From Nostoc sp. FACHB-152 (lineage in GTDB: Bacteria; Cyanobacteriota; Cyanobacteriia; Cyanobacteriales; Nostocaceae), in the NCBI RefSeq assembly GCF_014697475.1, contig NZ_JACJRV010000010.1:62001-126000 (forward strand): a stretch of 64,000 nt of DNA, given 5' to 3'. The notes beneath the pieces were generated by a model. The model searched no databases. It had not been told where the DNA came from and saw nothing but the letters and a program-made list of their open reading frames with translations. Within the stretch, counting starts at the first letter, position 1; every line of letters starts with the position of its first letter. Both the position numbers and the translations under genes were made by a program. Positions 10,053 through 19,070 of the stretch are shown here, piece by piece.

Positions 10053-10331
10053 AAGAGGGTTAACAATTTATGAGGATGTGGGTTAGAGCGATCGCTATTT
10101 TTGTTATGACTTTATGAATCTGCTGTCGGTTCTTGAGGCGGTATGACTCACAGTTAAATGTTTTGTGAGCAAACAATATTTTTTATCTCACGCAGAGGCA
10201 AGGCAGTGCGTTGGGCGGGTTCCCCGACTTGTAGCAACTGCCGCGCAGAGACGCAAAGAAGAGCGCGGCAGATGTCTATACATTCTTGGGAAACTCAATC
10301 TATATGGATGCTGAAAGCGATCGCTCTCTTC
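10053..10331. other. Intergenic region with CGCAGAG-type repeat remnant
   Basis: Between the thiC leader and the Uma2-family gene. It contains HIP1 sites and, at about 10188-10260, a GC-rich stretch with CACGCAGAGGCA and CGCGCAGAGACGC related to the repeat at 8448-8535. The 60-residue frame crossing it is not coding-like. Confidence 0.5.
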
Positions 10332-11120
10332 TTACAATGAATTAGGGTCAATTCCTAACTGACGTAAGCGTTCTGCCAAGCGTTCGGCTCGTTGCTGTTC
10401 TTGTTCTAACTGTAGTGCTAATTGGTGCGATCGCTCATGTTCTTGTTCTAACTGAGATGTTAACTGTTGGGATTTTTCATCACTATTTAATAAAAGATTC
10501 CCTTGGGCATCCCACCAACGTAACCAAGGTGCTGCGCTATTTTTATACTGCCCTTGCCAAATACCTAATTCAACGCCCATCGGGGGGATAACATAGTGAC
10601 CCCGTTCATTAGCTGTTACTAATTCATAGTGACCATCTACTAGGTGATATACTTCCACAGAAGCTTGGTTTACTTCATAGATGCCATAAAATGGCACTCT
10701 AATCGCTTGCTCATATACCCAAAATTTACCATTCAGGGGTGTTTTGTCCCGTTCTTCTGAACCATCACCAGACACAAATTCTAAGACGATTAAGGGCGCG
10801 ACATACTCTTGCCACAACACATAAGAACGGCGAAATTTACCATTTAACATTGGCGGTACATTAGGCACATAAAACCAATCAGGTGCTTCTGCGCCTCTTT
10901 CTGGTGGTTCAGTCAAACGCCAGTAAATACCGCAATCTTGCCCGATACAGTATTGATTATCAGGATGTAGTTGCTGCAATACATTTGTAATAGAATCTGT
11001 CAGCAGGATACTCTGAGGATGTTCTTGAAAATTTTTCACGAAAGTTCCGTCTGACTCTGGTAATTCAGTATGGTCTGGAAGATGAGTAATGCCTAGTTCA
11101 GAAGATTTAGCAAGAGTCAT
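10332..11120 (-). CDS. Uma2 family (DUF820) PD-(D/E)XK-like nuclease protein
   Basis: A 262-residue protein of the Uma2 family, highly expanded in filamentous cyanobacteria and predicted to have the restriction-endonuclease-like fold; biological role unknown. Seen: the putative core PLIVLEFVSGDGSEERDKT (about residues 108-126), carrying the E...D...K-like arrangement, then the FWVYEQAIRVPFYGIYEV strand block typical of the family. The C-terminus (about 215-262) is a Gln/Glu/Arg-rich coiled coil (LEQEHERSHQLALQLEQEQ) ending in RLRQLGIDPNSL, a tail found on many cyanobacterial Uma2 proteins. It stands alone; no partner nuclease or methylase is adjacent. Confidence 0.85.
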   Translation of the reverse strand: MTLAKSSELGITHLPDHTELPESDGTFVKNFQEHPQSILLTDSITNVLQQLHPDNQYCIGQDCGIYWRLTEPPERGAEAPDWFYVPNVPPMLNGKFRRSYVLWQEYVAPLIVLEFVSGDGSEERDKTPLNGKFWVYEQAIRVPFYGIYEVNQASVEVYHLVDGHYELVTANERGHYVIPPMGVELGIWQGQYKNSAAPWLRWWDAQGNLLLNSDEKSQQLTSQLEQEHERSHQLALQLEQEQQRAERLAERLRQLGIDPNSL

Positions 11121-11484
11121 AGAACTTTGGCGCAGTTTAATTTGGAGTTAGTAATTAGTAATGAAGCTTGGGAATTGGCTAACTTAAACTTAATTAAAAA
11201 ATTTGGCTACATATTAGTATAAATAAAAATTAGGCAAGCAGAAGAGATCAGAAGATAGGGAAACTATAATAAACCAGTTTGAAGTAGGAACGCTCGCACC
11301 TCGTTAATTAGTAAAAAATTCTCCACAAGTAGCGATCGCACTCACCCTTCTAAATACCAGATAAATAACTCATGTTTATGTGATTTTTATTAAAATTTCT
11401 AAATTTCTGCATAATTCTACCCAGTCACTCCTGTTAAGTTTCAATTAAGAAGTTAAGGAGTAGACAAAAAATAGATAATCTCTA
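11121..11484. other. AT-rich intergenic region
   Basis: Divergent region between the Uma2-family gene and the pseudouridine synthase. It holds one HIP1 octamer and presumably both promoters. No RNA gene or coding remnant was recognised. AAGGAG at 11454-11459 lies too far from the ATG at 11485 to be a certain ribosome-binding site. Confidence 0.5.
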
Positions 11485-12108
11485 ATGATTAGTAGTTTTC
11501 GATATCTGATTTTTTACAAACCCTACGGTGTTCTCAGCCAATTTACGCAAGAAACACCTAACCATAACACCCTGAAAGATTATATTGATGTGCCTGATGT
11601 CTATCCTGTAGGGCGTTTAGATTGGGATAGTGAAGGGTTATTACTGTTAACCAACGATGGAAAATTGCAACATCGACTATCTGATCCGCGTTTTGGACAT
11701 CAGCGAACTTACTGGGTACAAGTAGAGCGGATTCCCGATACAGATGCTATAACCAAATTGCAAACGGGTGTAGAAATCCAAGATTACCGCACTCGTCCTG
11801 CAAACGTGAGACTGTTACCCAAAGATCCACCAGTGGGCGATCGCAATCCACCTATCCGATTTCGCAAAAATGTGCCGACAGCATGGTTAGAAATGACTTT
11901 GACAGAAGGCAAAAATCGTCAGGTGCGCCGTATGACTGCGGCTGTGGGGTTCCCAACGTTACGGCTGATCAGGGTGAGCATAGCTCATCTACGATTGGAT
12001 GGTTTACAACTAGGCGAATGGCGCGAACTGAGTGTCTCTGAACTTCAATTGCTGCACCAATTGCCTAAGAAAAACTCACAATCCCGAACTCAGAAATCAG
12101 CAAAATAA
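11485..12108 (+). CDS. RsuA/RluE-type ribosomal pseudouridine synthase
   Basis: Isomerises a specific uridine in rRNA to pseudouridine. Seen: N-terminal FYKPYGVLSQF (about residues 10-20), the catalytic motif GRLDWDSEGLLLLTNDG (about 43-59) with the essential Asp, and GKNRQVRRM (about 147-155), the signature order of the RsuA/RluB/E/F branch. The 207-residue length without an S4 domain matches RluE (23S U2457 in E. coli), though the target base is inferred from family only. The C-terminal 15 residues are basic and low in complexity. Confidence 0.85.
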   Translation: MISSFRYLIFYKPYGVLSQFTQETPNHNTLKDYIDVPDVYPVGRLDWDSEGLLLLTNDGKLQHRLSDPRFGHQRTYWVQVERIPDTDAITKLQTGVEIQDYRTRPANVRLLPKDPPVGDRNPPIRFRKNVPTAWLEMTLTEGKNRQVRRMTAAVGFPTLRLIRVSIAHLRLDGLQLGEWRELSVSELQLLHQLPKKNSQSRTQKSAK

Positions 12109-12193
12109 TTCTAAGTTTTTGCATTTATTAGCAATTAAATGTAAATAAACGTTATGAAAAGCCTGTGGGTAATAGGTATCACCAGAAAAAAAT

Positions 12194-12216
12194 AAAAACC
12201 AGAAAAGAAGGTTTTT
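12194..12216 (+). terminator. Weak hairpin after the pseudouridine synthase
   Basis: AAAAACC and GGTTTTT form a 7-bp stem around a 9-base loop, 85 bases after the stop. AT-rich and without a longer T run, so it is only a candidate. Confidence 0.3.
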
Positions 12217-12309
12217 AGCTATTTTTGGCAATAATCCAGTCAATAACAGTATAATAATCTTTTTTTCGCAAATCATAAAATTCAGTCTTTGGGTACAAGT
12301 TTAAGTCTT

Positions 12310-13656
12310 ATGAGCTTTAATCAGCGATCGCTCTGGCATCAAACTCACAAACCACAACCGCCAGCAACTCCTGTTCGCTTGGAACTTGTGCCGGAACGAA
12401 CCTCTAATGTAGAACTGTACACAGCAGAAATGCTGCAACGTACTCAAGACGAACTCCACTGGTATCGGCAACTTTACAACCACGCCCCATCTATTCATTT
12501 TAGTTTGGATACAACAGGGGTAATTTTGTCTGTAAACCAGTTCGGGGCTAGCTATTTGGGTTACACACCTGAACAATTAGTCCAAACATCTATTTTTAAT
12601 TTGTTCGACTTGTCAGAGAAACAAAGGTTATCTGAGGCTTTAATCAAGCTTGGTAAAACTTCTCTCTCTACTACTATTAATGGCGAATATCGTTTAGACT
12701 GCCCTGAGAGTAAAATTGCCTGGGTCAAAGTCATACTCAAGATATTGCCTGATGAAAACGGAGACTTACTAGCTGATGGTAACTTGTGTCAAAAAAGTCC
12801 TGTGATTCTCATGGTGTGTGAGGACATTACTACTGATAAACAGGAAGCAAATACTTCTCAAAAAACTCAAATCGTTCATAAGACTCAGACCTCTATGCAG
12901 GCGCAGTTGACAGATATAGAAAGTCTTAATCGCCTGAAAGAAGAATTTCTCAGTACAGTTTCTCACGAACTCCGCACACCACTCACGAATATGAAAATGG
13001 CGATTCAAATGCTAGGAATCGCACTAAATCAACAGGAAAAGTTTGTTGAATTCTCAAAAATATTTCGCTATTGTGAGATTTTAGATAACGAGTGTGAACG
13101 ACAAATCAACCTGATCAATAATTTTCTTGATTTACAAAGGTTAGATATAAATGCTAAACCTTGGCTACTAGAAACTATTCCAGTACACAAATGGCTGCGG
13201 AACGTAGTAGAGTTATTTCAAGCAAGTAATGATGAGATATTTAAGCAAAAAATAAATTTAAGCATAGCACCGAATCTTCCTTTACTAATATGCGATACAT
13301 TTAGCTTAGAACGCATATTGATAGAACTGCTAACTAATGCCTGTAGATTTAGCCCTCCAGATGCCGAAATTACTATTTCTGCTCAATTAAAGTTACAAAA
13401 TATGCAATTTCAAGTGATTAATTCTGGTGTAGAAATTCCTAAATCAGAGTTCCCACATATATTTAAGAAATTTTATCGTATTCCTAGTACAGATCCGTTG
13501 AAGCAAGGTGGTACAGGTTTAGGGCTGGCATTAGTAGACAAACTAATTAAGCAATTAGGGGGAACAGTAGAGGTAGAAAGTAGCTCCAATCTTACCTGTT
13601 TTACTATCCAATTACCTCTGCATCGTCAGGTAGAGCAGGGGATAGGTAACAGGTGA
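12310..13656 (+). CDS. PAS-domain sensor histidine kinase
   Basis: A soluble two-component sensor; no membrane segment. From the ATG at 12310 it has 448 residues (a TTG start 21 bases earlier is possible but adds only a polar tail). Seen: a PAS domain (about residues 45-165, with YNHAPSIHFSLDTTGVILSV), HisKA with phospho-acceptor His in STVSHELRTPLTNM (about 219-232), the N box ELLTNACRF, and the G box GTGLGLALVDKL (about 404-415). No response regulator is adjacent. The last residues (GIGNR) are encoded by 7-bp repeats GGTAACA/GGTGAGA/GGTGACA at 13645-13665, within which the stop codon lies. Confidence 0.9.
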   Translation: MSFNQRSLWHQTHKPQPPATPVRLELVPERTSNVELYTAEMLQRTQDELHWYRQLYNHAPSIHFSLDTTGVILSVNQFGASYLGYTPEQLVQTSIFNLFDLSEKQRLSEALIKLGKTSLSTTINGEYRLDCPESKIAWVKVILKILPDENGDLLADGNLCQKSPVILMVCEDITTDKQEANTSQKTQIVHKTQTSMQAQLTDIESLNRLKEEFLSTVSHELRTPLTNMKMAIQMLGIALNQQEKFVEFSKIFRYCEILDNECERQINLINNFLDLQRLDINAKPWLLETIPVHKWLRNVVELFQASNDEIFKQKINLSIAPNLPLLICDTFSLERILIELLTNACRFSPPDAEITISAQLKLQNMQFQVINSGVEIPKSEFPHIFKKFYRIPSTDPLKQGGTGLGLALVDKLIKQLGGTVEVESSSNLTCFTIQLPLHRQVEQGIGNR

Positions 13657-14053
13657 GAGGTGACAGCGTTAAAAGTCGTTTGGTGTTGAAATTTTCGCAT
13701 CTGTTAATGTCCTAAACTATAGCAAACCTAAATGATATCCAAACAAATCTATTGCTATTGCCTATTGCCTTTCTCCACGACTAGTTTGTAAATTCAGCAG
13801 GGTTGCTATATAAAACAAGAGAATTCCTAAAAAAGTGAACTTATACTTATACTTTATTGATCAGAAAAAATTAACTTGCCGTTATCTGCAATATTTAGCT
13901 AATATGCGTCACAATTAATACTGCCACCAAAATTCACTGATGAAACCACAATCTTTTGTAGGTCTACTGTAGGCAGGGGCAACTAAATTGTGGCATTTTG
14001 GAGGATATTAGTGGCTAGAAGCACCTTGGAACGGGAATAGAGGAACTTCCGCT
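13657..14053. other. Intergenic region with heptamer repeats
   Basis: Begins with the GGTGACA repeats and contains a TATTGCC-type tandem pair near 13755-13770. The rest is AT-rich. GAGGAAC at 14040-14046 is a plausible ribosome-binding site for the phosphatase gene. No gene seen. Confidence 0.5.
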
Positions 14054-16069
14054 ATGCTGATTTGCCCTCAGTGTAATTTTGAAAACCCCAATGCTAACAA
14101 ATTTTGTCAAAACTGTGGCACCTCCCTAACCCATCATATTTGCCAGGAATGTGGTACTGAGGTACCCTTAAACGCCCAAAGTTGTTATAACTGTGGTGCA
14201 GAATGTGGGAAAGTTTGGTGGGCAATTATTACTAAAGAAGGAAGCGGGGACTGGGACTTAGGCAGTTGGCAAGATATTCATGACGATTTACCAACTTTAC
14301 CTCTTTCCAGTGAATTTGCTCCATCGCCTGCTACTAGACCTGTGTTAAAAGTAGGCTCTTACATAGATCAAGAGCAACGTTATCAATTATTAGAACCGCT
14401 ACCAATCTTAGAGACAAACACCGCTCAGACAGAACTTGGTGTGCGAGTTTTAGATGCTCATCCATACCAAATATCACCTATCGAGGCAATATTAGAAAAT
14501 CAGAGTCAAGGCTTGTTATCATCAACAGACCAAGAAAGGGGAATTCCTGGGCTAGCTAAAGCTTATATAGAATTGCAAGCCCAAAATCAGCCAGGAACAC
14601 CAGTAATTCATGATGCTTGGCAGGAGGGCAACACCCAGGTTGTTCTCATAGAAGACCGTTCGGATTGGCCGCGTTTACTTGATCTGTGGAAAGAAGAGAC
14701 GACAAGTTCGTTACAAATCTTACACTGGTTTTATCAAATGACTCAACTTTGGGCGGTATTAGAACCGTTAAAATGCCGTCAAAGTTTGCTGGAGTTGTCG
14801 AATCTGCGATTAGATGAAGACCAAACACTGGTGTTAGCAAGGTTGTATCTGGAAGCATTAAGTGGCGAACAGTCTATTGACCTAGCGACAGAAGCAAGAG
14901 ACGAAGACGTAACATTAGCCCTTACTAAGCAACCTTTGACACTCAAAGCTTTGGGTGAGGTTTGGCAGGAATTATTTAGGCAGTCCCAACGCACACAGTT
15001 TGGTTCTGTATTGCAGATTTTGGAGGATTTAGAACTAGGAAAAATCCAGGCGATCGCACAGTTGCGATCGCGCCTAGAAGCGATCGCCACAGAACTAGAA
15101 ACATCACCAATTCCTAGTTTCTCTCGCACTGCAAATCAATATCCGACTGCGCCGACAATTGTACAGCCAGAAGATGATTTAGAAGATAGTTCTGCCAAAA
15201 CCGATGACCTGCCTACTATCGTTCTCTCAATGCAGTTAAGCAGTCTAGAAGATGCAGGACGTACAGACGTAGGTCGTCAACGTCAGCATAACGAAGACTA
15301 CTTTGGCATTGAAACGAAAATTGACAAGTTAGATCTACCCAGAAATCGAGCATTCAAAGCCCGTGGTTTGTATATTCTCTGTGATGGTATGGGCGGTCAC
15401 GCAGGTGGCGAGATAGCCAGTGAATTGGCAGTTAGCACTGTGCGGCAATACTTTCAAGAATATTGGCAAAGTGACCAACGCCCAACAGAAGAAAATATGC
15501 GTGAGGCAGTTTATTTAGCTAATCAAGCAATTTATCAGCTAAATCAACAAGATGCCCGTTCTGGAGTGGGTCGGATGGGTACTACCTTGGTAATTCTGCT
15601 GATTCAAGATACACAAGCCGCAATTGCTCACGTAGGGGATAGTCGCCTCTACCGCTTGACCCGCAAACGAGGACTAGAGCAAATCACTGTAGACCATGAA
15701 GTTGGACAGCGAGAAATTGCTCGCGGAGTAGAACCCAGCATTGCCTATGGTCGTCCAGATGCTTATCAATTGACTCAAGCCTTGGGGCCGCGTGACGAAA
15801 GAGCTATCAACCCAGATATTGAGTTTTTTGACATTAATGAAGATAGTCTCTTGATCCTAGCCTCCGACGGTTTATCAGATAATGATTTACTAGAAACCCA
15901 TTGGAAGACTCACTTACTTCCTTTGCTTAGTTCTGGCTCTAGCCTGGAACGAGGTGTTAGCGAATTAATTGATTTGGCAAACCAAGAAAATGGTCATGAC
16001 AATATTACGGCAATACTTGTGCGGGCAAAAGTGCGCCCAAACATGGATAATTCAGGGATTAGAGGCTAG
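14054..16069 (+). CDS. Zinc-ribbon / kinase-like / PP2C protein phosphatase
   Basis: A 671-residue Ser/Thr phosphatase of the PPM/PP2C class. Seen: two N-terminal zinc ribbons (Cys4, Cys7, Cys18, Cys21 and Cys30, Cys33, Cys44, Cys47); a middle region (about 100-340) with the layout of a protein kinase but no VAIK, HRD or DFG motifs; then a complete PP2C domain (about 398-655) with RQRQHNEDYF, LCDGMGGHAGGE, GRMGTTLV, AHVGDSRLYRL, LASDGLSDND and GHDNITAIL. The acidic metal-binding residues are all present, so it should be an active Mg/Mn phosphatase. The FHA-kinase gene follows 160 bp downstream on the same strand, which suggests an opposing pair. The stop lies in 7-bp repeats (16055-16082), giving the GIRG tail. 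Confidence 0.9.
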   Translation: MLICPQCNFENPNANKFCQNCGTSLTHHICQECGTEVPLNAQSCYNCGAECGKVWWAIITKEGSGDWDLGSWQDIHDDLPTLPLSSEFAPSPATRPVLKVGSYIDQEQRYQLLEPLPILETNTAQTELGVRVLDAHPYQISPIEAILENQSQGLLSSTDQERGIPGLAKAYIELQAQNQPGTPVIHDAWQEGNTQVVLIEDRSDWPRLLDLWKEETTSSLQILHWFYQMTQLWAVLEPLKCRQSLLELSNLRLDEDQTLVLARLYLEALSGEQSIDLATEARDEDVTLALTKQPLTLKALGEVWQELFRQSQRTQFGSVLQILEDLELGKIQAIAQLRSRLEAIATELETSPIPSFSRTANQYPTAPTIVQPEDDLEDSSAKTDDLPTIVLSMQLSSLEDAGRTDVGRQRQHNEDYFGIETKIDKLDLPRNRAFKARGLYILCDGMGGHAGGEIASELAVSTVRQYFQEYWQSDQRPTEENMREAVYLANQAIYQLNQQDARSGVGRMGTTLVILLIQDTQAAIAHVGDSRLYRLTRKRGLEQITVDHEVGQREIARGVEPSIAYGRPDAYQLTQALGPRDERAINPDIEFFDINEDSLLILASDGLSDNDLLETHWKTHLLPLLSSGSSLERGVSELIDLANQENGHDNITAILVRAKVRPNMDNSGIRG

Positions 16070-16229
16070 AGATTAGAGGTTGCATCAAATTCAGGTAAAA
16101 CGCTTACCAGAATGAAATACAAAGGAGACAAGGAAATATATTCTCCCCTCTGATCCATGCACCCTGCCCCTTTTCCTCTTTCCATTCCCAACTCCCAACT
16201 CCCTATTTTTACCTCATTCAGGTTTTATT

Positions 16230-17483
16230 GTGGTTATTCTGACACTGTTAGAACCGCAACAAAAAACACCTCTGAAACAGTGGTGTTTTGAGAACTCCGC
16301 CGTGATTCGGATTGGTCGAGCGGCGGACAATCATGTGGTTTTACCCGATAGTTTGGTTTCCCGGCATCATTTAGAAATTAGACACATCAGTGCAGCTAAT
16401 GATGAATCTTGGCAGGTGTACAGTCAAGGTACAAATGGTACTTTCCTGAATGGCGTTTTAGTCATTCAAAGTTCGCTACCTAATAATGCTCTGCTGCAAC
16501 TAGCACAGGGAGGCCCAATACTGCAATTTCAAATTCAGGAAGTATCGACCATTAGTGCTGAAACAGAAGAATCCATTGCATCATTATCTTTAAATCAAGA
16601 CCCGACAAGAGCAAGTAATACTTGCACTCACGAAGGCAATTCTCCCAACAATTTGTTTTGCATCCATTGTGGTCAACCTTTGGCTGTACAGCAGACCATC
16701 CGCCAGTATCAAGTTTTGCGAACTTTGGGACAAGGCGGGATGGGTACTACTTATTTAGCTTGGGATACAAAAGGTTGGATGACGGGAAATCCTCAACTCT
16801 TGGTCTTAAAGCAAATGAACGCTGATATGGCTAAAATTGCCAAAGCCCAAGAATTATTTGAGCGAGAAGCCCATACACTCAAGTCTCTCAATTATCCAGG
16901 AATTCCCAAGTATTACGATTTTTTTGTAGAAAATGGCAAAAAATACTTGGCTATGGAATTAGTTCATGGGCAGGATTTGGAAAAACGAGTCCAGATGACT
17001 GGGCCAGTAACGCCAAGCCAAGCGATCGCCTGGATGATTCAAACCTGCGACATTTTAGACTATTTGCATAGCCAAGAGCCACCACTAATTCATCGTGACA
17101 TTAAACCCGCTAACTTAATGGTGCGGAATGCCAATAATCAGATAGTGGTGTTAGATTTTGGTGCTGTTAAAGAAATTGGCACGACACCCGGCACTCGAAT
17201 TGGTGCAGAAGGTTATTGCGCGCCCGAACAAGAGCGCGGACAACCTCTGATTCAATCAGATTTATATGCCATTGGGCCGACACTAATCTTTTTACTGACT
17301 GGGGAAAACCCGTTTAAGTTTTTCCGCCAAAAAGGACGAAATTTCCGGTTTGATGTGGCTAACTCTCCCACGATTACACCCCAATTAAGAGAGGTGATTG
17401 AACGTGTGACAGAGCCATTACCACGCGATCGCTATCAAACTGCTATAGAATTAGCCGCAGCATTAGCAGATTGCAAGACTTAG
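16230..17483 (+). CDS. FHA-domain Ser/Thr protein kinase with zinc ribbon
   Basis: Eukaryotic-type (Hanks) kinase of 417 residues. Seen: an N-terminal FHA phosphothreonine-binding domain (about 25-95; IRIGRAADNHVVLPDS and SRHHLEI), a short zinc-ribbon-like segment (about 130-152; CTHEG...FCIHCGQPL), then a full kinase domain. The kinase has the Gly loop GQGGMGTTYLAWD, VLKQM (ATP Lys), HRDIKPANL and VLDFGAVKE, so it is predicted active. No transmembrane or PASTA segment. Start is GTG at 16230; no upstream in-frame ATG fits. It follows the PP2C gene on the same strand. The stop codon begins a run of GTAGGGA-like repeats (17480-17507). Confidence 0.92.
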   Translation: MVILTLLEPQQKTPLKQWCFENSAVIRIGRAADNHVVLPDSLVSRHHLEIRHISAANDESWQVYSQGTNGTFLNGVLVIQSSLPNNALLQLAQGGPILQFQIQEVSTISAETEESIASLSLNQDPTRASNTCTHEGNSPNNLFCIHCGQPLAVQQTIRQYQVLRTLGQGGMGTTYLAWDTKGWMTGNPQLLVLKQMNADMAKIAKAQELFEREAHTLKSLNYPGIPKYYDFFVENGKKYLAMELVHGQDLEKRVQMTGPVTPSQAIAWMIQTCDILDYLHSQEPPLIHRDIKPANLMVRNANNQIVVLDFGAVKEIGTTPGTRIGAEGYCAPEQERGQPLIQSDLYAIGPTLIFLLTGENPFKFFRQKGRNFRFDVANSPTITPQLREVIERVTEPLPRDRYQTAIELAAALADCKT

Positions 17484-17607
17484 GGAGTAGGGAGTTGTGA
17501 GTAGGAAGAGGAAAGAGGGCTGGAGGTTGGGGGCAAGAGGGTAAATTTCCTCCCCCTATCTCCCTGCTCCTTGTCTCCCCTGTCTCTTTTTACCCCACTC
17601 CCGCTTA

Positions 17608-17826
17608 CTATTCTTCATCCCATGCTTCTACTGCTAGCAATTCGCTGATTGGGTCTTGCATAGTAAAGCCAAAGTCCAACAGTTCCTGTTTCCAGTGCTG
17701 CCAGTCATTGCCGTAGAGCAAGGCAATTTTCCAGATGCTATCAGTTGGTTTGATGATATTGGATTCTACGAGTGATTGCACGTTACGCTGCAATTTCACC
17801 ATAGGGTGAATCACTTGCTGAGTCAT
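17608..17826 (-). CDS. DUF4327 family small protein
   Basis: A 72-residue acidic protein recognised as the cyanobacterial DUF4327 family (HPMVKLQRNVQSLVESN and WKIALLYGNDWQHWKQEL). Function unknown. No membrane segment; the pattern suggests a compact helical protein. Single gene with its own upstream region. Confidence 0.75.
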   Translation of the reverse strand: MTQQVIHPMVKLQRNVQSLVESNIIKPTDSIWKIALLYGNDWQHWKQELLDFGFTMQDPISELLAVEAWDEE

Positions 17827-18602
17827 AACCTAAATTCAATTCAGATTTCGTTTGGGTAAATGCTTAATCAAAACTGCTTTCCGCTTTGCAATTGTTATCG
17901 ATGCGTAGAGCGTTTGGAATTGGTAAAGCTAGTCTTAACTTTCTAACTATACCATAACAAACTCTACTTGTTTTTGGATAAATTCGGTTTTGTACGGTAA
18001 TTACCACCACATAACTAAAATTTATACCTTGCAACGATTACTTATGCCTAACGTAAAAATTAGCCGTCTTGAAAGTTGTAGCCGTAAAATAAATGGAACT
18101 TACAGAATTTATGTGCCTCAGCCATTGTTATCTGATGTTTTAGAAAAATTACTATTTTGGGCTGTTTTGAAGTTTTTGAGACACAGTTAAGGAGACTTGA
18201 CCCCGAATACTAGTTATCTACATTATCGCAAGTATCTAGGACTAAATATATTTATTACAAAAGTTCATATATTTTTAATTTTTTAGCAGACATTCACCCG
18301 TAGTGCCGTTAACATTTATATCAAAGTCAAGCTAAAGATCGATTGATTTAAGGCATTGCATAAATGCAGGATGAATTTTCTCACGCCCAGGTGCAAAGGC
18401 GCGGAGAGTATCAGGAGTTTTACATTTGAGTACCTGGAATTTCATCCCTTAATTCAGCAACGCCTGATTCAATTAGCTGGGTATGACACTGAAAGATTAT
18501 AAAAACTTTACAACCAGATGATAGTTTCTCTAGGCTGCTGGGTACTCTCATAACGAGGGGTTTGCTGGCATCTCAGTATTTTCTACAGCAAGCATTGAAT
18601 AT
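17827..18602. other. Long intergenic region, no supportable gene
   Basis: 776 bp, AT-rich. A 66-residue frame at 17990-18190 has no recognisable similarity or start signal. At about 18380-18412 there is a CACGCCC...GGCGCGGAGAG repeat piece. At 18428-18502 a short frame (EYLEFHPLIQQRLIQL...) reads like a protein C-terminus but has no start. Confidence 0.5.
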
Positions 18603-19004
18603 ATGTCTAGTTCTGGGGATGACTATATTATTTCGCGTCAAAAGAAAATTGAGCGGAAGAAAAAGATTTTAACGGTAGTAGGTTTAGTATCCTTTTTAGG
18701 TTCTACGGTATTTGGTTTAGCTAATTTAGCTCAACAAAAACAGCAGCCTCAGACAAGCAATGCAAGCAATGTATCTCTTGAGTCTACTTTACAGAAACAA
18801 GCACAGGGTTATGAGCTAGTTCTCAAACGGGAACCAAACAACCAAGTTGCTTTAGAAAAACTATCTGTAGCTAGATTGCATTTAAAGGATACCAAGGGTG
18901 CGATCGAGCTTATGGAAAAGTTAGTGAAACTACACCCTGAACGTAAGGATTACAAAGTTGTATTAGAGCAAGTAAAACAACAACAAGATAAGAGCGATCG
19001 CTAA
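18603..19004 (+). CDS. Membrane-anchored TPR-type protein
   Basis: 133 residues: a basic cytoplasmic stretch (RQKKIERKKK), one transmembrane helix (about 23-42, ILTVVGLVSFLGSTVFGLA), a polar linker, then about two tetratricopeptide-like helical hairpins (about 65-128; YELVLKREPNNQVALEKL and KGAIELMEKLVKLHPERKDY). TPR proteins act as scaffolds; here the partner is unknown. It ends 66 bp before the large glycosyltransferase on the same strand, so co-transcription is likely and a scaffold role for that enzyme is possible but unproven. Confidence 0.75.
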   Translation: MSSSGDDYIISRQKKIERKKKILTVVGLVSFLGSTVFGLANLAQQKQQPQTSNASNVSLESTLQKQAQGYELVLKREPNNQVALEKLSVARLHLKDTKGAIELMEKLVKLHPERKDYKVVLEQVKQQQDKSDR

Positions 19005-19070
19005 GTTTTTTCTAAAATTAAAAAATAAAGAGATTGATTAGGTGCAACCTACTATAGGGAATTAAAAAAC

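Noticed and set aside
10158-10340. 60-residue plus frame
   Set aside because: Crosses a CGCAGAG repeat and overlaps the Uma2-family gene end; not coding-like.
17990-18190. 66-residue plus frame
   Set aside because: No recognisable family, weak start context, AT-rich; left as intergenic.
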